A stretch of DNA of 64,000 bases from G942493275 sp942493275. Its GTDB lineage: Bacteria > Actinomycetota > Coriobacteriia > Anaerosomatales > PHET01. The DNA lies in NCBI GenBank assembly GCA_942493275.1, contig OW818687.1, positions 1,488,001 through 1,552,000 of the forward strand. Direction: 5' to 3'. Position 1 is the first letter of the stretch, and every line of letters begins with the position of its first letter. Shown one piece after another: positions 1-8,258 of this stretch. Made by a program: the position numbers and the translations under genes. The notes under the pieces were generated by a model. The model searched no databases. It was not told where the DNA came from and was given only the letters and a program-made list of their open reading frames with translations.

Positions 1-85
1 CTATCAGGGGACCGCCATCACTAGGTCGGGACCCACCCCATACCAGCAACCTCGCCCATCGGGGCGAAGGAATAAGGAGACCGTC

Positions 86-499
86 ATGAACACAAACATC
101 AAGATCGCCACCGGCATGTTCGCTGGCCTCATCGCCGGCACGATGCTCGTGGGAACCGCTGTTGCAGCACCCCGAATGATGAACGCCCCAGACTTCAGTG
201 GGTACGGCATGATGCGTTCGGCCAGCGCGTCGGGCACATTCGATGAGCCGACCATCGCCGAGATGAACCGGTTCATGGATCAGTACCGGACGGCCGGCGG
301 ATCCGTCGACGTCAACCGGATGCACGCCGACGTGACGAGCGGCAGGGTCACTCCGCCGCACATGCGTGGCGGGTTCGGCAACAGCAGCACTTCCAAGGCG
401 CAGGGCGGACGGACTTCCTATCGCGGTCCCGCAATGATGCAGGGCGTATCGTCCAACGGCGCCCCGACCGGATACAACATGATGGGTTCGACCTACTAG
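86..499 (+). CDS. Secreted Met/Gly-rich hypothetical protein
   Basis: The 137-residue product starts with a clear Sec signal peptide: basic N-terminus, hydrophobic core to about residue 25, then an AVAAP-like cleavage site. The start at 86 has a good ribosome binding site (AAGGAG at 74). The mature part is rich in Met, Gly and Ser, with repeated YGMM/YNMM-type patches. No known family is recognised. It is the first of a run of small exported or membrane proteins ending at a CopB copper ATPase, so extracytoplasmic copper binding is a reasonable guess, but only from context and Met content. Confidence 0.75.
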   Translation: MNTNIKIATGMFAGLIAGTMLVGTAVAAPRMMNAPDFSGYGMMRSASASGTFDEPTIAEMNRFMDQYRTAGGSVDVNRMHADVTSGRVTPPHMRGGFGNSSTSKAQGGRTSYRGPAMMQGVSSNGAPTGYNMMGSTY

Positions 500-584
500 G
501 ACATTCTCTCGCGGAGCGGTCGCAGCCCTGGGCCGCTCCGCATGCTCGGCCCCGTCGTTCAACAACCATTAGGAGTGAATTCCG

Positions 585-809
585 ATGATGTTCTTTCTCT
601 GGCTTCCCTTCCTGCTTCTGTGCCCGCTTGCGATGTTCCTGATGATGCGCTCCGGCAACGGTATGGGTGGCCATGACATGGGTCACGCAGGGCACGCTCA
701 GATGCCAGCTGCGAACGGTCCCGACCCCATCGAGATCGCACGTCAGCGACTCGCTCGAGGTGAGATCGACTCCGCTCAGTTTGAGGAGATCCGACGGGCC
801 ATAAGCTAG
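585..809 (+). CDS. Small membrane protein with C-terminal SHOCT motif
   Basis: This 74-residue protein has one N-terminal membrane helix (about residues 3-20). A Met/His/Gly-rich linker (GMGGHDMGHAGHAQM) follows, then a short C-terminal SHOCT-type helix pair (IEIARQRLARGEIDSAQFEEI). SHOCT domains are short oligomerisation or targeting modules found at protein ends. The His/Met linker resembles copper-binding segments and fits the neighbouring CopB, HMA and DUF305 genes. AGGAG at 571 supports the start. A second SHOCT protein with the same layout lies at 2597. Confidence 0.75.
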   Translation: MMFFLWLPFLLLCPLAMFLMMRSGNGMGGHDMGHAGHAQMPAANGPDPIEIARQRLARGEIDSAQFEEIRRAIS

Positions 810-862
810 ACGCCCGGGCATCCGACCGCGACGACGGCCCGATGAGGGCGAGGTGACACAAC

Positions 863-1567
863 ATGTCCAGAACATACACGAACGAGGACGCCGAGCCAGG
901 CAAGCATCGGCTCGAGACGCTGACCGACGGCGTGTTCGCCATCGCGATGACGATTCTGGTCTTCGGCCTGCACGTCCAGCGTTTCGCGGGCGCGGTTTCG
1001 GCGCCGGAGCTGACACGGGCGCTTCTGAGTCAATGGCCCGGATTGGCGGCATTCGCGCTCTCGTTCGTGGTTCTGGGTCAGTTCTGGGTCTCGATGCACG
1101 GTCAGTTTCGCGCCATCCGAAGTGCGGACCACTGGTTCATCTGGCTCAACATCGCCTATCTGCTGTTCATCTCGCTCGTGCCTTTCACTGCCGACCACCT
1201 TGGGCGCTACGGGGCGGTCGGCCCCGTGGTGGTCCTGTACGGCCTCAACCTGCTCGCACTTTCGGTTCTGCAACTAGGCATGTGGCTATGGGCGACAGGG
1301 CAGCGCCGCCTTGTGGCTTCCGATCTGCCCTCACAGCTGATCCGGCATGGCCGCGACGTCACGCTCTTCAATGTCGTGGGCTATGCTCTCGCCACGGCCA
1401 TAGGCCCGTGGGTCCCGTTCGTGAGTGCGGCGGTCTTCGTGCTGATTCCATTGGTCAGTATCACGCGCTTCGATCACTGGCTCGTGATGGCGCGTGACGG
1501 GAGGCGTCATGTGGCCGGATCGCCCAAAGGCGTGAACGAGGCCAATCGCGGCCGGAATGCCGCGTAG
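863..1567 (+). CDS. TMEM175/DUF1211-family membrane protein
   Basis: The 234-residue integral membrane protein carries the family signature near its N-terminus: RLETLTDGVFAIAMTILVF, the conserved (S/T)DGVFAIAxT motif of TMEM175 potassium channels. About six hydrophobic segments follow, as expected for a single six-helix repeat that must form a tetramer. Bacterial members are probably K+-permeable channels, but physiological roles are mostly unknown. GAGGTGA at 849 gives a normally spaced ribosome site. It lies in the same direction as the copper genes and may be co-transcribed; no link to copper is known for the family. Confidence 0.85.
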   Translation: MSRTYTNEDAEPGKHRLETLTDGVFAIAMTILVFGLHVQRFAGAVSAPELTRALLSQWPGLAAFALSFVVLGQFWVSMHGQFRAIRSADHWFIWLNIAYLLFISLVPFTADHLGRYGAVGPVVVLYGLNLLALSVLQLGMWLWATGQRRLVASDLPSQLIRHGRDVTLFNVVGYALATAIGPWVPFVSAAVFVLIPLVSITRFDHWLVMARDGRRHVAGSPKGVNEANRGRNAA

Positions 1568-1617
1568 GAACAAGTGATTACGAGATTCCAACAACACGAC
1601 TGGAATGGAGGAACGAC

Positions 1618-1848
1618 ATGGATGCGGTACACGCTAAGACCCCCGGCCTCATGTGCCACGAGTGTACGAGTAAGGTGGAAGCGGCGGTCGGAGGGCTTCC
1701 CGGAGTGGTGAGCGTAACGGCGGCCCTCTCCGGGGGAACGACGTCTGTGATGTTTGATGAGAAGCTGGTCGCCAGGGAGACCATCATCAGCGCGATTCAG
1801 GCGGCGGGCTTCGATGTGGAAACGGAATCGTCCTCCGGCAGTGCCTAG
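1618..1848 (+). CDS. Heavy-metal-associated (HMA) copper chaperone-like protein
   Basis: This 76-residue protein is a free-standing HMA domain with beta-alpha-beta-beta-alpha-beta layout. The metal-binding loop reads GLMCHECTSKVEAAV, giving the Cys-x-x-Cys pair at about residues 14 and 17. The C-terminal part (IISAIQAAGFDVE) matches the last helix-strand of CopZ/Atx1-like proteins. Such proteins carry Cu(I) in the cytosol and hand it to P-type ATPases; here the CopB ATPase is 1.4 kb downstream. GGAGG at 1607 supports the start. HE between the cysteines is unusual beside the more common xTCxxC, so metal preference is uncertain. Confidence 0.85.
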   Translation: MDAVHAKTPGLMCHECTSKVEAAVGGLPGVVSVTAALSGGTTSVMFDEKLVARETIISAIQAAGFDVETESSSGSA

Positions 1849-1975
1849 AGACGATCAGCTACGGTCATGCCGGTGACACCGTTCAAGCCGCTCAGCAGCA
1901 GCGTCGACTCCGCAGACCATGCCCGCTATCCGGGAATCGGGTACAGACTACCCAGGCCACCAAGGAGGGACAGTC

Positions 1976-2551
1976 ATGCGCAGAATCGCCGTACCAGTGA
2001 CAGCGGTAGCCCTTATCGTGTTCGGCTTTGTGGGCATGGTGGCGACCGTTGTCTACACGCAGTCAGTCGGTTCCTCTGGAGTGACTGGCGGCGGGATGGA
2101 CGCGATGTTCATCGAGCAGATGATTCCGCACCACGACGACGCAATCGCAATGGCAGAACTGGCCCTCACCAAAGCTGAGCACCCAGAGATCAGGCAGTTG
2201 GCCGAGGACATCAAGCGGACGCAGACCGCTGAGAATGCCCAGATGAGGACGTGGTACCGGCAGTGGTTCGGCGTTGAAGTGCCGGACGCACGGGGGTCGT
2301 TTGGAATGATGGGCGGAATGATGGGCTCCGGAACGACGAACATGGCCGATCTTGAGGTCGCTGAACCCTTCGACAAGGCGTTCATCGAAGCGATGATCTC
2401 TCACCACCAGATGGCGATCAGGATGTCCCAGATGGCCGGCGGTGCATCCGGCCGGGCTGAGTTACGTGGACTCACATCGTCCATCATCGAGGCACAGAGT
2501 GCCGAGATCACCAAGATGCAGACATGGTACGAGGAGTGGTACGGGCGCTGA
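1976..2551 (+). CDS. DUF305 (ferritin-like) exported protein, copy 1
   Basis: The product (191 residues from this start) has an N-terminal membrane anchor or signal (about residues 2-27). Two DUF305 half-repeats follow, each with a His-His motif: MIPHHDDAI and MISHHQMAI. DUF305 proteins are four-helix, ferritin-like, often copper-associated periplasmic or surface proteins. A Met-rich insert (FGMMGGMMG) sits between the halves. A longer reading frame begins at 1919, but AAGGAGG at 1962 is ideally spaced for 1976. A close paralogue lies at 11996, beyond the tRNA-fragment repeats. Confidence 0.88.
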   Translation: MRRIAVPVTAVALIVFGFVGMVATVVYTQSVGSSGVTGGGMDAMFIEQMIPHHDDAIAMAELALTKAEHPEIRQLAEDIKRTQTAENAQMRTWYRQWFGVEVPDARGSFGMMGGMMGSGTTNMADLEVAEPFDKAFIEAMISHHQMAIRMSQMAGGASGRAELRGLTSSIIEAQSAEITKMQTWYEEWYGR

Positions 2552-2596
2552 CGGTATGGTGCGCCGACACCACACGACCGAAGGAGTTGAACACCC

Positions 2597-2881
2597 GTGA
2601 TGGGTCGAGGTTTCGGCTACGGATACAACATGATGGGCGGCTACGGTGGGTTCGGTGCGTTTCTTATGCTTCTCTTCGGGGCACTGATCATTGCAGGAAT
2701 CGTTGTGCTCATCGTCTGGGCGGTCAGGGCATCCGGCGGACATGGAACGGCCGCACTGACGCCCCCTCCAGCTGGTGCGGTCGGTCATGACGAAGCCGTC
2801 GCCATTGCCAAGAGACGTCTTGCGGGCGGCGAGATCACGAAGGATGAATATGAGGAACTCATGCGGACGCTGGGGGTCTGA
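2597..2881 (+). CDS. SHOCT-domain small membrane protein
   Basis: This 94-residue protein has a Gly/Tyr/Met-rich N-terminus, one strong transmembrane helix (about residues 17-42), a short linker and a C-terminal SHOCT motif (AIAKRRLAGGEITKDEYEEL). AAGGAG at 2581 is 10 bases from the GTG used here; an ATG immediately follows it at 2600 and is an alternative start. It resembles the 585-809 protein in design, and both flank the HMA and DUF305 genes. Function unknown; a membrane role in metal stress is inferred only from position. Confidence 0.78.
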   Translation: MMGRGFGYGYNMMGGYGGFGAFLMLLFGALIIAGIVVLIVWAVRASGGHGTAALTPPPAGAVGHDEAVAIAKRRLAGGEITKDEYEELMRTLGV

Positions 2882-2947
2882 CGTGCGTTTCCGACTTGGA
2901 CCTGGCTTCCACGCCAACAGCCGCCAACCCGCGACTTGGAGGGTGAC

Positions 2948-3163
2948 TTGATTTCGGAGAAGCTGCTTATGGGAACGCTGGCCGTTACCGGAGTCTTGCT
3001 GCTTGCCGGTATCGTGCACCAGGTGTGGAGCGGCACAACTCGGCATCGACGTTCCCCGGTGTCACGTCGCGCTCACAAGATCATCGGCTACTCCGTTCTC
3101 GTGGTGGCTCTCGTGCACCTCCCGATCGGCGTACTCGATATCATCGAGACGTTCGTGGCGTAG
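2948..3163 (+). CDS. Small two-helix membrane protein
   Basis: This about 71-residue protein has two hydrophobic helices joined by a basic loop (TRHRRSPVSRRAHK). The TTG start at 2948 is chosen because GGAGG lies at 2938, five bases upstream; a TTG at 2936 is in frame but overlaps that site, and an ATG at 2969 is another option. The second helix contains HKIIGYSVL...HLPIG, reminiscent of small cytochrome-b-like or DUF4405-type two-helix proteins, but too short to assign. It sits just before copB, with the same orientation. Confidence 0.55.
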   Translation: MISEKLLMGTLAVTGVLLLAGIVHQVWSGTTRHRRSPVSRRAHKIIGYSVLVVALVHLPIGVLDIIETFVA

Positions 3164-3279
3164 ATCGGTGTGCGCCGATGGGTATGCACCCAACTTCCCT
3201 GGGTGAATTCGAGACCTTCCCGGACTGGCTGAACAGTGAATCCGGCTTGGGCGTTGCGGCGGACGAATAGGGGTGTCAC

Positions 3280-5307
3280 ATGGATCACTCGGCTCATCAG
3301 GCCACGGACCAGCATGCGGGGCACGTGCAGCCAGGGGGCGATGGTGGTGAGCATGATGAGCACGAAAGCGGTCGGCACGAAGGCCATTCTGTAGCGGACT
3401 TTCGCCGCCGCTTCTGGATTTGTCTCGCCGTAACAATCCCTGTCATTCTGATCTCGCCAGGGCTACCGTTCGTTCCGGGCGGCCGGATCCTCGACATCCC
3501 GGGGGCCGACTGGATTCTGCTCGGGCTCTCCACCTTCCTCTACATCTACGGCGGCATGCCGTTCCTCAAGGGCTTCGTTCGGGAACTGCGCGAGCGCAAG
3601 CCCGGCATGATGACGCTCGTCGCCGTCGCCATCACCGTTGCCTACTTCTACAGTGCGGCGACGGTCTTCGGCCTTGAGGGCATGCCGTTCTTCTGGGAAC
3701 TGGCCACCCTCATCGACATCATGCTGCTCGGGCATTGGATCGAGATGCGCTCGGTGGGCGAGGCCTCCAAGGCCCTGGAGTCTCTCGCCAAGCTGATGCC
3801 GTCACAAGCCCACCGCCGCAACGAGGATGGCACTACGACGGACGTGCCGCTCGACGAGCTGCAACCGGGCGATCTGGTCCTCGTCCGGCCGGGCGAGAAG
3901 GTGCCGGCCGACGGGTCGGTGACTGAAGGCGCGTCCGCAGTCAACGAGTCGATGCTGACTGGCGAGTCCGTCCCGGTCTCGAAATCGGTCGGAGATACGG
4001 TCATCGGAGGCGCGGTGAACGGCGAGGGCGCTCTAGTCGTCGCAGTGATGCGGACGGGAGCCGAGTCGTTCCTCTCCCAGGTCATCGATCTGGTGCGCGA
4101 GGCGCAGCAGTCCAAGTCCAAGACGCAGGACCTCGCCGACCGCGCCGCGATGTGGCTCACGATAGTCGCACTTGTCGGCGGTGCCTCCACATTCGGCGTG
4201 TGGATGGCGCTGGGCGAGACGCTGGCGTTCGCGATGGAGCGGGCTGTCACCGTGATGGTCATCGCATGCCCTCATGCGCTCGGTCTGGCCATCCCGCTCG
4301 TCGTCGCCGTATCGACGGCCCGGGGTGCTGCGAGCGGATTGCTGGTGCGCAACCGCATGGCGTTCGAGCATGCTCGGCTCATCGACGCAGTCATCTTCGA
4401 CAAGACCGGAACGCTGACGCTGGGGCGCTTCGGCGTCGAGGATGTCACAACATTCACGGACATGGATCGAGACGAGATCTTGGCCCTCGCGGGTTCTGTC
4501 GAGGAGCTTTCGGAGCACCCGATCGCACGGGCGATCGCGGACGCAGCTCCATCCAAGAGGCCAGTGGACGGGTTTGCCGCCATCCCTGGAAAGGGTGCTC
4601 GGGGAACGGTCGGAGAGCACGACGTGCAGGTGGTCAGCCCGGGTCACCTCGCGGCATCCGGAGTTACTGCGCCGATAGACGTCGCGACGCTCACTGCCGG
4701 GGGACGAACCGCAGTCTTCGTGCTTGTTGACAACGACCTGGTGGGGGCGATTTCCCTCTCCGACGTCATCCGACCCGAGTCCGCCGAAACCGTGCGCCGG
4801 CTCATCGAGATGGGCATCGAGCCCATCATGCTCACCGGTGACAACGCAGTGGTCGCCGAGAGGGTGGCAAACGAGCTGGGCATCAAACGCTTCTTCGCCG
4901 AGGTCCTTCCAGCCGAGAAGGCTGCCACCATCCAGAAGGTGCGCTCGGAAGGCAAGGTTGTGGCGATGGTCGGAGACGGCGTGAACGATGCGCCGGCTCT
5001 CGCGTCGGCCGATGTAGGTATTGCCATCGGAGCCGGCACCGATGTCGCCGTGGCCACCGCCGACGTGGTCCTGGTGCGAAGCAACCCCGGTGACATCCCG
5101 ATAGTCATCGCGCTCGCCCGCGCCACCTACGGCAAGATGGTGCAGAACCTAGCGTGGGCGACCGGCTACAACGTGATCGCCATACCATTGGCGGCGGGGG
5201 TGCTCGCGGGTGCCGGAGTTCTGCTCAGCCCGGCGGTCGGCGGTGTGCTGATGTCAGCCTCCACCATCATCGTCGCCATCAACGCTCGAATGCTGAGACT
5301 CGAGTAG
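3280..5307 (+). CDS. copB: CopB-type copper-translocating P1B ATPase
   Basis: This 675-residue P-type ATPase exports copper (or silver) across the cytoplasmic membrane using ATP. The N-terminus is His-rich (HSAHQATDQHAGH) rather than an HMA domain. The membrane metal site is Cys-Pro-His (residues 330-332), the CPH motif of the CopB/P1B-3 group. The actuator loop has TGES; the phosphorylated Asp is D374 in DKTGTLT. The hinge GDGVNDAPALASADVGIAIG is intact and the HP dipeptide (SEHPIARAI) of P1B pumps is present. Length is normal. It is the last gene of the copper-related run and ends in front of a strong hairpin. No CopY/CsoR regulator is visible nearby. Confidence 0.93.
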   Translation: MDHSAHQATDQHAGHVQPGGDGGEHDEHESGRHEGHSVADFRRRFWICLAVTIPVILISPGLPFVPGGRILDIPGADWILLGLSTFLYIYGGMPFLKGFVRELRERKPGMMTLVAVAITVAYFYSAATVFGLEGMPFFWELATLIDIMLLGHWIEMRSVGEASKALESLAKLMPSQAHRRNEDGTTTDVPLDELQPGDLVLVRPGEKVPADGSVTEGASAVNESMLTGESVPVSKSVGDTVIGGAVNGEGALVVAVMRTGAESFLSQVIDLVREAQQSKSKTQDLADRAAMWLTIVALVGGASTFGVWMALGETLAFAMERAVTVMVIACPHALGLAIPLVVAVSTARGAASGLLVRNRMAFEHARLIDAVIFDKTGTLTLGRFGVEDVTTFTDMDRDEILALAGSVEELSEHPIARAIADAAPSKRPVDGFAAIPGKGARGTVGEHDVQVVSPGHLAASGVTAPIDVATLTAGGRTAVFVLVDNDLVGAISLSDVIRPESAETVRRLIEMGIEPIMLTGDNAVVAERVANELGIKRFFAEVLPAEKAATIQKVRSEGKVVAMVGDGVNDAPALASADVGIAIGAGTDVAVATADVVLVRSNPGDIPIVIALARATYGKMVQNLAWATGYNVIAIPLAAGVLAGAGVLLSPAVGGVLMSASTIIVAINARMLRLE

Positions 5308-5354
5308 CTGCAGTCCTGTTGTCGGCTTGATTACCAGGATCTCTTGAGAAGCGA

Positions 5355-5388
5355 GGACGCCCCGCCCCCTCTCGGGGACGGGGCGTCC
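5355..5388. terminator. Strong hairpin between convergent genes, probable bidirectional terminator
   Basis: Arms GGACGCCCCG (5355-5364) and CGGGGCGTCC (5379-5388) pair perfectly over 10 bp, with a 14-nt interior that can pair further (CCCC/GGGG). It lies 48 bp past the copB stop and 20 bp past the end of the opposing 5408-5608 gene. There is no clear T-run on either side. Confidence 0.65.
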
Positions 5389-5407
5389 GTCATTGCGTCG
5401 TTGCCTG

Positions 5408-5608
5408 CTACGGTGCCGTCCAACCAGTGAAGCCCCGGTGCATGCCCGGGTTCTCGGCACCCGTGAAACCGCCCATCTCCTGAGCGTGTGTCGCGTGGTG
5501 CTGGCCGAACGCTGCACCCGCTCCATCTGCACCCGTGACGGCGAACGCCGGAGCGGCAAGCGCGAGCGCAAGTGCTGCTGCCAACGCGAATACGGTTAGA
5601 GTCTTCAT
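5408..5608 (-). CDS. Small secreted Ala-rich hypothetical protein
   Basis: This 66-residue protein is mostly a textbook Sec signal peptide: MKTLTVFALAAALALALAA with an AFA-V cleavage site. A mature peptide of about 43 residues with His and Met (GQHHATHAQEMGG) follows. AGAAGGGAA just upstream of its ATG is a good ribosome site. No family is recognised. The His/Met content and its place beside copB suggest a small extracytoplasmic metal-binding peptide, as an inference only. It is convergent with copB. Confidence 0.65.
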   Translation of the reverse strand: MKTLTVFALAAALALALAAPAFAVTGADGAGAAFGQHHATHAQEMGGFTGAENPGMHRGFTGWTAP

Positions 5609-5892
5609 CGTGGTTCCCTTCTCTGTGCTACCAACGTCACTTTAATTCTTACCCTTTCTGTCAGGATTAGAAGCATGGATCGTGCCAAGGATACGGAGCT
5701 CACACCAGGGGATTACGCCTAGAGGGGCCGGCGACGGCGGCCTTCGTTCTGGCGGACGTTCATTCACCAAAAGTTTCACCGAAAGTCATTGAGCGTGGGT
5801 GCGTAGACTCTCCTCGAGGCTGGAGTGGCTCGGGAGGCAAAAACTGCAGGTAAATCGGTGTATTCTTCGCGCAAAGAGTTGACAAGTTCAAA

Positions 5893-5937
5893 CTCATAAC
5901 CCGAAGGTCACAGGTTCAAATCCTGTCCCCGCGACCA
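5893..5937 (+). pseudogene. 3' half of a tRNA-Met(CAT), left repeat / putative att site
   Basis: The bases from the anticodon loop (CTCATAA, anticodon CAT) through the T-arm (ACAGG-TTCAAAT-CCTGT), acceptor strand CCCCGCG, discriminator A and encoded CCA are all present. The 5' half (D-arm, 5' acceptor strand) is absent. CCC after the anticodon loop resembles initiator tRNA. A partly degraded copy starts at 11852, exactly 5,950 bp away and in the same orientation. tRNA 3' ends are the usual targets of tyrosine integrases, so this is best read as an attachment-site scar. Confidence 0.8.
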
Positions 5938-5980
5938 GTAAATACGCAGGTCAGACATGGTAAACGTGTCTGGCCTGTTT
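5902..5980 (+). repeat. Left copy of about 80-bp direct repeat (tRNA 3' end plus terminator)
   Basis: Compared by eye with 11852-11930, about 88% of bases are identical without gaps across the T-arm, acceptor end and the whole terminator hairpin. The two copies bracket 5.95 kb containing six genes. This is the structure left by site-specific integration at a tRNA. Confidence 0.8.
5947..5977 (+). terminator. Terminator hairpin of the tRNA-Met remnant
   Basis: Arms CAGGTCAGACA and TGTCTGGCCTG pair over 11 bp with one G-U wobble, followed by TTTTGTTG. It sits 9 bp behind the CCA end. The same hairpin is duplicated at 11897-11927. Confidence 0.75.
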
Positions 5981-6056
5981 TGTTGTGTCAGAGGTGACTT
6001 CTAACATCCTTCTAACAGGCAAGCGACCTCGGTCTGCTGGGGGTGGCTGCCTGCAA

Positions 6057-6944
6057 TCAGAACACGCGCGCGAAATCGTCCTTCATGCTCGCGACGGTCC
6101 ACCCTCGGGCGACGGCCTCTCGCGTTACCTTCTCGGCCTTCTCGGTGTAGGCAAACTCCCGCTCCGCATCGTCATGACGTATCAGCAAAGGAAACCGGGC
6201 GATCTGCAGCATCTCGGTGTCGCCATCCGCATTCCCGCAGGCGAACAGGGGTTTGCGCCCTGTGCGTCGCCAGATGTGAACCGGCTTGCCGGGTCCCTCG
6301 GCCAAGGGCAGCTCGAGGCCCTTCTTGCGATAGATGTCGCCGTCGCGATACTCGAGCGATCCCGCCGAACCGATGACCCTGTCTCGCGCAACGCCATAGA
6401 CCTCCTCGGAGATGACCCGAACGAAGTCCCGTCCTCCGGCGGTGCAGATGTAGACGTGGAAGTCCTTGGCTTTGAGCAGGTCGATCAACTCAAGCATGGG
6501 GCGGTACGCGAGTCGCGTATAAGGAACCCCGAGGGTGGGGTGCGTCGCGGAATCAAAGAACTCCCGAACGAGCAGCTCGAACGACTCGGTGGTGACGCCC
6601 CGCGCGACGTCAGCGAGGCCGGCAGCGACGTCTGACAAGCGATCGAGGGACTCCGCAACTCGGCCACGGGTTCGCGATCGGTCGCCTGGCTCGTGCGCAC
6701 TTGATTCGGCACCGCCGCCGGTTCCCTGGTCGCGACGGCGCATGATGAACTCGGCCTGAACATAGCGCGGCTTCTCGCACCACAGGGTGCCGTCGTTGTC
6801 GAAGGTCGCTATGCGTTCTTCGATCGGCACGAACGAGTCGCCGGCCGTGGTGACCGACTCTACGAAGGCGAGAATCGCTGCTTTCGCAGCACCGTCGTTC
6901 CAACTTCCGAGCATGGCTCCACTTGCATCGTCGAGTACCGTCAT
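6057..6944 (-). CDS. HAD-superfamily phosphatase
   Basis: This about 295-residue protein has HAD motif I as ATFDNDGTLW (nucleophile Asp and general acid Asp, D-x-D-G-T). Motif II is probably the Thr in VYICTAGGRDF, and a late acidic motif is CGNADGDTEML (motif III/IV, GxxxxD). A helical cap lies between motifs I and II. It resembles phosphoserine-phosphatase-like HAD enzymes; the substrate is unknown. The start at 6944 is preferred because GAGGAGG lies eight bases upstream; the frame extends to 6971. It is last in the operon TetR > antiporter > HAD, 51 bp after the antiporter start-side gap, all inside the repeat-bounded island. Confidence 0.75.
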   Translation of the reverse strand: MTVLDDASGAMLGSWNDGAAKAAILAFVESVTTAGDSFVPIEERIATFDNDGTLWCEKPRYVQAEFIMRRRDQGTGGGAESSAHEPGDRSRTRGRVAESLDRLSDVAAGLADVARGVTTESFELLVREFFDSATHPTLGVPYTRLAYRPMLELIDLLKAKDFHVYICTAGGRDFVRVISEEVYGVARDRVIGSAGSLEYRDGDIYRKKGLELPLAEGPGKPVHIWRRTGRKPLFACGNADGDTEMLQIARFPLLIRHDDAEREFAYTEKAEKVTREAVARGWTVASMKDDFARVF

Positions 6945-6995
6945 CGCCGGGCCCTCCTCGGGCAATAACACCGTCGCGTCGTGTCGGCGCGCGTG

Positions 6996-8237
6996 CTAGT
7001 CGAGCACTTCCACTTGCGAGACTGTCTCGCCGGTGGCCGCCAGGGCAGATCTGAGGAAGAAGGGACCGCTTGCCTCATTGAGCACGATGGTGCCGATGAT
7101 CATCGCGGACAGCACAGGTCCCCCTTCGGGAAACTCGAGAGCGATCGTAGATGCGAGTGCCAACGCTATACCCGCTTGTGGCACGAATGCGCGCCATGCG
7201 ACTCGTTGCACGACCGGCGGTTCTTTTGCGAGAGCCATGGCGCCCTTCGATCCAGCCCATAGACCGCCGATTCGGAGAATCCACAACACCGCTGCAGGCG
7301 CGGCGGCCGCGACGAGCGTCTCAACGTGGAGTCCCAAGCCCGTGAGGGTGAAGAAGACCACGTAGACCCAAGGCGCGAGCCGCTCGAGGATTGCCGCGAA
7401 ACGCCCGGAAGCCGAGGACAGGTTGGCGACGAAGAGCCCGGCAATCATCGCGATCAGCAGAGGCTCGATCTCCAACTCAAGGGCGAATCGTGAGTGCGCC
7501 CATGCCCCGGCCTCGGCTGCGAGCCACACGGCCAGCGCCGCCAGCACGAAGATGAGTACCCCCGCGACGGCGTCAGAGGCCAGACGCTGGACGAGCGCGC
7601 GCAACAAGATCCCGACGAGCAGTCCACCAAGGACCGCGAGGCCGATTCCGAGGACAATGGTTGCCACCAGCGTGGCGGCTGATGCCTCGCCGCCCAGCAG
7701 CGCCTTCGAGACCGTGAGCGTGACCGAGAATGCCGAGACCACGACCACGTCCATGACGACAGTCGCCCCAAGCACGAGTCCCGTGAATGGGCCCACCGCT
7801 TTGGACTCGGAGATTATTGCGATCGCCTCGGGGGGCGAAAGTGCGAGCATGACCGTGCCCGCGAGAATCGCCGCAGCCAGCCGGGCTTCGGGAGGGACGT
7901 CTGCGGGCAGCAGCATGTAGACCGCTGTGCCTACGATCAGAGGTACCGAGAGCGTCATCCCCAAGACTTGGAGCGCGATGGGCTTGAGTCGCGTCTTGAT
8001 GGTGTGCCAAACCAGATGACTCCCCGCGATGAATCCGATCACGCACAACGCCACCGGGCTCAGGATGGGAAACGTGAGATCGGCCGTCTCGGCTGCTGAC
8101 GAGATCAGCAGGCCGGACGCTGCACCAACCGCCAGGTACACGGGAAGGCGCGGAACGTGTGCTCGGGACAGGACCTCGCCGGCAACATAGGAGGCCGCAC
8201 AGATCGCAGCCAACACCGCCAGTCGCGTGAGCTCCAA
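6996..8237 (-). CDS. Cation:proton antiporter (CPA2/Kef-like)
   Basis: This 413-residue membrane protein has about 12 hydrophobic helices and the overall pattern of Na+(K+)/H+ exchangers. Helix-pair repeats contain LSPPEAIAIISESKAVGPFTG, typical of the ion-binding core in CPA proteins, and the C-terminal region has VPQAGIALALAS. It lacks the RCK/TrkA-N tail of KefB/C. The protein would exchange monovalent cations for protons across the cytoplasmic membrane. It is 21 bp downstream of the TetR gene and upstream of the HAD gene. Confidence 0.8.
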   Translation of the reverse strand: MELTRLAVLAAICAASYVAGEVLSRAHVPRLPVYLAVGAASGLLISSAAETADLTFPILSPVALCVIGFIAGSHLVWHTIKTRLKPIALQVLGMTLSVPLIVGTAVYMLLPADVPPEARLAAAILAGTVMLALSPPEAIAIISESKAVGPFTGLVLGATVVMDVVVVSAFSVTLTVSKALLGGEASAATLVATIVLGIGLAVLGGLLVGILLRALVQRLASDAVAGVLIFVLAALAVWLAAEAGAWAHSRFALELEIEPLLIAMIAGLFVANLSSASGRFAAILERLAPWVYVVFFTLTGLGLHVETLVAAAAPAAVLWILRIGGLWAGSKGAMALAKEPPVVQRVAWRAFVPQAGIALALASTIALEFPEGGPVLSAMIIGTIVLNEASGPFFLRSALAATGETVSQVEVLD

Positions 8238-8258
8238 CTCGTTTCCTTTCCACGGTGC

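Larger units (their letters stand above)
5609..6056. other. 448-bp non-coding interval holding a tRNA-Met fragment
   Basis: This gap contains the upstream region of the 5408-5608 gene, then the 3' tRNA-Met fragment and its hairpin (5893-5977, listed separately). No credible coding frame is seen. The stretch 5700-5890 has no tRNA 5' half, so the tRNA remnant is not a functional gene. Confidence 0.6.

Noticed and set aside
4..276. Minus-strand 90-codon frame over the first gene
   Set aside because: The plus-strand frame there has a signal peptide and a ribosome binding site.
1..3280. CopY or CsoR operator or regulator for the copper genes
   Set aside because: No regulator gene and no clear palindromic copper box was seen upstream of the cluster.
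5893..5937. Functional tRNA-Met gene
   Set aside because: The 5' half (acceptor strand, D-arm) is missing; only a 3' fragment is present.
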